From the NCBI GenBank assembly GCA_014845975.1, contig RKAN01000057.1, positions 1-8,037 on the forward strand: 8,037 bases of DNA, written 5' to 3'. A model generated the notes under the pieces. It worked only from the letters and a program-made list of their open reading frames with translations. It did not search any database and was not told the origin of the DNA. The position numbers and the translations under genes are program-made. The stretch is from a bacterium (lineage in GTDB: Bacteria > Bacillota_I > Bacilli_A > RF39 > UBA660). Below are positions 5,352 to 8,037 of this stretch, piece after piece (position 1 is the first letter of the stretch; the number at the start of each line of letters is the position of its first letter).

Positions 5352-5961
5352 ATTCCATTTCTACTAATTCCAATTTATTGTTATGATGAATCCAAATGAA
5401 AGAACATTCTGTTGGATAATCTAAATCTTTTTCATATGTAATTGTAACATCTACATAATAAGCCTCATCATCTTGTTCTTTTTCTCCATCATACTCTTTT
5501 TTCTCAATATTGGTTACTTCTACTTCTTTTACTTCTGGGAGTTCTTGTGTTCTTTTTCCATAAAGATTACTTTCTACATAATTATAAATAGTATCTTTTG
5601 CTTTTGTTAAAAATGAATCACGGTATTCATCATATACAAACTGGATACCACCTACATCACTTTTACTAATTGCATCATTTAATGAATAGAAATCGATAGT
5701 AAATAATTTACTCAAAGCACTAGCATATTCTTCTTCAACTATAGAATCACTTTCTAAAATTTTCTTTAAATTTTTAAACTCTTTTTTAAAGTATTCTGAG
5801 TCATTTTCATTTAATGTATAGTTATAATTTTCTATAGAATCTAACGTTTTTACTGTTGTATCTTTTTTTAAAGATTGATAAATATCTTTTAAACAGAAAA
5901 ATAGTAAAATGAATAAAACTACTAATAAGATTGGAAGAATCCTTCTTGCTTTATTTTTCAT
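5350..5961 (-). CDS. Membrane-anchored hypothetical protein coupled to the LTA synthase gene
   Basis: The protein has 203 aa. A short basic start (MKNKARR) precedes one membrane helix at about 8-24, so the remainder should lie outside the membrane. Residues 50-135 are mainly charged helices (EYFKKEFKNLKKILE and others). Residues 143-202 look like beta strands (VKEVEVTNIEKKEY, YYVDVTITYEKDL, CSFIWIHHNNKLELVEME), a layout reminiscent of small extracytoplasmic NTF2-like domains; that is only an impression. The family is not recognised and no catalytic motif is visible. The start codon overlaps the end of the LTA synthase gene by 11 bp, and its RBS (AGAGGGG, 7 nt upstream) lies inside that gene, so the two are probably translationally coupled. 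I infer an accessory role in, or near, polymer synthesis, from context alone. Confidence 0.85.
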   Translation of the reverse strand: MKNKARRILPILLVVLFILLFFCLKDIYQSLKKDTTVKTLDSIENYNYTLNENDSEYFKKEFKNLKKILESDSIVEEEYASALSKLFTIDFYSLNDAISKSDVGGIQFVYDEYRDSFLTKAKDTIYNYVESNLYGKRTQELPEVKEVEVTNIEKKEYDGEKEQDDEAYYVDVTITYEKDLDYPTECSFIWIHHNNKLELVEME

Positions 5962-7993
5962 TAATTAGCCCCTCTTTTTCATTTTCTTTCTTAATTAAAT
6001 CATATACAATAATAGAATTTGAAATACTAATGTATTGATTTGTCAATTTTGTATAATGCGATGTATAGTCTTCACTAATGGTTGCATTATTGTCTAAGAT
6101 TTTATATTCTCCCTTACTTTGATTATAATACATTTTATTAGTTACCCAATTACCATCAGGGAATGGTACGAAATTCTCTTCTCCATTTTTTAGACTAAAG
6201 ATATCTTTTCCTAAAGCATATTTGCTTTTTACTCCAATCATATTTCCAAATGTAGGAAGAACATTATACATCCCAGTAGCTTCTGTTACTTCACGATTTA
6301 ATAATGAATCTCCTTTACTATTTTTTGTCCATATGATAAATGGTACTTTACGATTTAATTCATAATCATAATAATCAACTTTATGGTAATTAGGATCATC
6401 AGATGATATTGTTGAATTTGTTTCTGGATTGTAATTATAGAACCAATCAAACTCTGATTTTTTTAATTTTGCATCATGATCTCCATAAATTACAACAACA
6501 GTGTTATCTAGTAATCCTTCTTGATCCATTTGATCTAGTAATTCTCCTAAAGCTTCATCTGCATAATGAACAGATTTAAAATAACTTCCTAGTTTTGTCC
6601 CTTCCATATAAGGTGCTTCTTTTTCTTCTTGTTCTCCTGTTTCAGGATTAGTAGATAAATATTTCATTGTAACTTTATAATCGCTATAATTTTCAATATC
6701 TGTAAATGGTGTATGATTAGAAAGCATAATTAACAAACCATACCAATTTTGATTATTTTCGTTAATTGTTTTAATTTTTGGAACAGCTTGTTTAAAGAAT
6801 GATTTATCAGATAATCCTAAACCAATTGTTTCATCAATAGTAAAATCTTTTGTGTAGCAATAAAAATTATTATATCCGAAGCTCTTATGAGTAGCTTGAC
6901 GGTTCCAGAAAGTACAGTTATTTCCATGCATACTAAAGGTATAATAATTTTTTTCTTTTAATAATTTGGGGAATGTTACATAATCCCTATCATAATAACT
7001 TATAAAAACAGTTCCACTACTAGAAGGCATTAAGGATGTATTAAATGTAAATTCTGTATCACTACTAGTTCCTACACTTTCTTCTGCATAAAAGTTAGAA
7101 AAGTAAATTCCTTCACTCGCTAAACGTTTTAAATTTGGAGCAACGTCTACTCCATTAAAGCTTGTATTTAAGGTAAAGTTTTGAATACTTTCAGCATGAA
7201 TGACTAGAACATTTTTTCCTTCAAAAATATTTGTATACTCATTTGTATCTTGTTCTTCTTTGTTTTGATAAAATTCTCTAAATTCTTTAGCATTTTCATC
7301 ATATCCAAACAAAGGATTTAAACCAGATTTTAAAGTTGCCAATAAGTCATTAAATTGATAAGTGTAAGCACCAAATTCCATAACAATATATTCACGGTTC
7401 CATTGTTTACTCAATCGACTGATATCTACAGAGGATAAAGTAGAAATAAAGATTCCTGTAAATATTAAACCAACTACTAAAGTATTTACTGCTCTTACTT
7501 TTCCTTTTTCTATTTTTGAAACTTTCTCAAAGTAATTTTTTTTCTTTAATGATCTATTTACAAAAATCATTGCTAGTAGTTGCCATAGATAACAAAAATC
7601 TTTTAGCTCCATAACATTTTGAACAACAGCATCACCTACATCAACAATTTGAAGAGATGTTTCTAATAATGAGAATGATGCGAATGAAACATAATTTGTA
7701 TAATACATTGAATTAATTAAGCATAACAATGTGAAGAAAATGGACCAACCAAAGAAATATTTAAATTGATGTTTTGGTTTAATAAAATAACCTATTGATC
7801 CAATAATCAATACAACTGCAATATCTGCAATAATCGGTTTTATCGCAAAATAATTTTTAACGGTTAATGATCTAAGTAAAATTTCATTAATGACAGAAGT
7901 AATCACAAATGTCATAAATAATATGTTCGTTTTTAAATAACTTTTAGATTGTATTTTAAAACTTTTTAAAAATTTTTCTAATTTTTCTTTCAT
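5951..7993 (-). CDS. LTA synthase family protein (LtaS-type phosphoglycerol transferase / sulfatase fold)
   Basis: The protein has 680 aa, slightly longer than Staphylococcus LtaS. Hydrophobic segments near 22-42, 50-71, 79-97, 106-145 (poorly resolved) and 168-186 fit the usual five-helix membrane domain. A linker and an extracellular sulfatase-like domain (about 258-615) follow. Residues matching the LtaS active site are present: Glu268 in VLVIHAES, the nucleophile Thr309 in VGTSSDTEFTFNTSLMP, His356 in MHGNN, Trp363 and Arg365 in TFWNR, His427 in SNHTPF, and Asp505-His506 in IYGDHD. LtaS enzymes move glycerol phosphate from phosphatidylglycerol onto a growing lipoteichoic acid chain outside the cell. 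Paralogues such as primases or modified-polymer enzymes share these residues, so the exact role is open. GAGG lies 6 nt before the ATG. The gene leads a two-gene operon with the small membrane protein downstream. Confidence 0.93.
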   Translation of the reverse strand: MKEKLEKFLKSFKIQSKSYLKTNILFMTFVITSVINEILLRSLTVKNYFAIKPIIADIAVVLIIGSIGYFIKPKHQFKYFFGWSIFFTLLCLINSMYYTNYVSFASFSLLETSLQIVDVGDAVVQNVMELKDFCYLWQLLAMIFVNRSLKKKNYFEKVSKIEKGKVRAVNTLVVGLIFTGIFISTLSSVDISRLSKQWNREYIVMEFGAYTYQFNDLLATLKSGLNPLFGYDENAKEFREFYQNKEEQDTNEYTNIFEGKNVLVIHAESIQNFTLNTSFNGVDVAPNLKRLASEGIYFSNFYAEESVGTSSDTEFTFNTSLMPSSSGTVFISYYDRDYVTFPKLLKEKNYYTFSMHGNNCTFWNRQATHKSFGYNNFYCYTKDFTIDETIGLGLSDKSFFKQAVPKIKTINENNQNWYGLLIMLSNHTPFTDIENYSDYKVTMKYLSTNPETGEQEEKEAPYMEGTKLGSYFKSVHYADEALGELLDQMDQEGLLDNTVVVIYGDHDAKLKKSEFDWFYNYNPETNSTISSDDPNYHKVDYYDYELNRKVPFIIWTKNSKGDSLLNREVTEATGMYNVLPTFGNMIGVKSKYALGKDIFSLKNGEENFVPFPDGNWVTNKMYYNQSKGEYKILDNNATISEDYTSHYTKLTNQYISISNSIIVYDLIKKENEKEGLINEK

Positions 7994-8020
7994 AACTCAC
8001 CTCAAACATTACGTTAAAAT

Positions 8021-8026
8021 ATTATA
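8021..8026 (-). promoter_or_regulatory. Extended -10 of the LTA synthase operon promoter (cut by the window edge)
   Basis: On the minus strand a perfect TATAAT is preceded by TGT, an extended -10, 27 bp before the ATG at 7993. A -35 at the usual spacing would lie just beyond the right edge and cannot be seen. Confidence 0.55.
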
Positions 8027-8037
8027 ACACTTTTTAG

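Overview
The window is very A+T-rich Gram-positive (Firmicutes) chromosomal DNA. MurC and an LTA-synthase-type enzyme indicate a peptidoglycan wall that probably carries teichoic acid. An SspI-type spore protein points to a spore-forming, Bacilli-like lineage. The standard bacterial code fits: stops are TAA/TAG and Trp is TGG. My inference is an uncultured, low-GC Bacilli/Erysipelotrichia-like bacterium; the sequence alone does not fix the taxon. Coding is dense, all genes but one are on the minus strand, and no intergenic gap exceeds about 150 bases.

Layout from right to left, the main direction of transcription. A partial promoter (8021-8026) precedes an LTA synthase family protein (5951-7993). 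This overlaps by 11 bp a small membrane-anchored protein of unknown function (5350-5961), and the pair ends at a strong terminator (5328-5351). Next, murC (3943-5253) has its own good promoter, followed by rpoZ (3664-3867) with its own promoter. rpoZ converges on sspI (3458-3667, the only plus-strand gene); their stop codons overlap inside the loop of one shared bidirectional terminator. Divergent from sspI is lemA (2798-3349), followed after a small terminator-like hairpin by a DUF2207 membrane protein (1073-2764), a common lemA partner.

The left end looks like accessory DNA. A strong promoter (1026-1054) drives a roughly 110-nt leader with two back-to-back hairpins. The second is terminator-like and built on a run of nine G. 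The leader precedes a short exported protein with phage tail-fibre-like sequence (241-906). A weak AU hairpin follows, and then the 5' end of an unrecognised hydrophilic protein (1-140) that runs off the window.

Most of the window is cell-envelope housekeeping: wall precursor synthesis, anionic polymer synthesis, and LemA/DUF2207 membrane proteins. The most promising unexplained part is the leader at about 930-1019: a G9 homopolymer inside a possible attenuator, upstream of a likely surface-exposed variable protein. That arrangement could be a phase-variable switch, a structured cis-regulatory RNA or a short stand-alone RNA. No CRISPR array, tRNA, rRNA, transposase or recognised defence system was seen.
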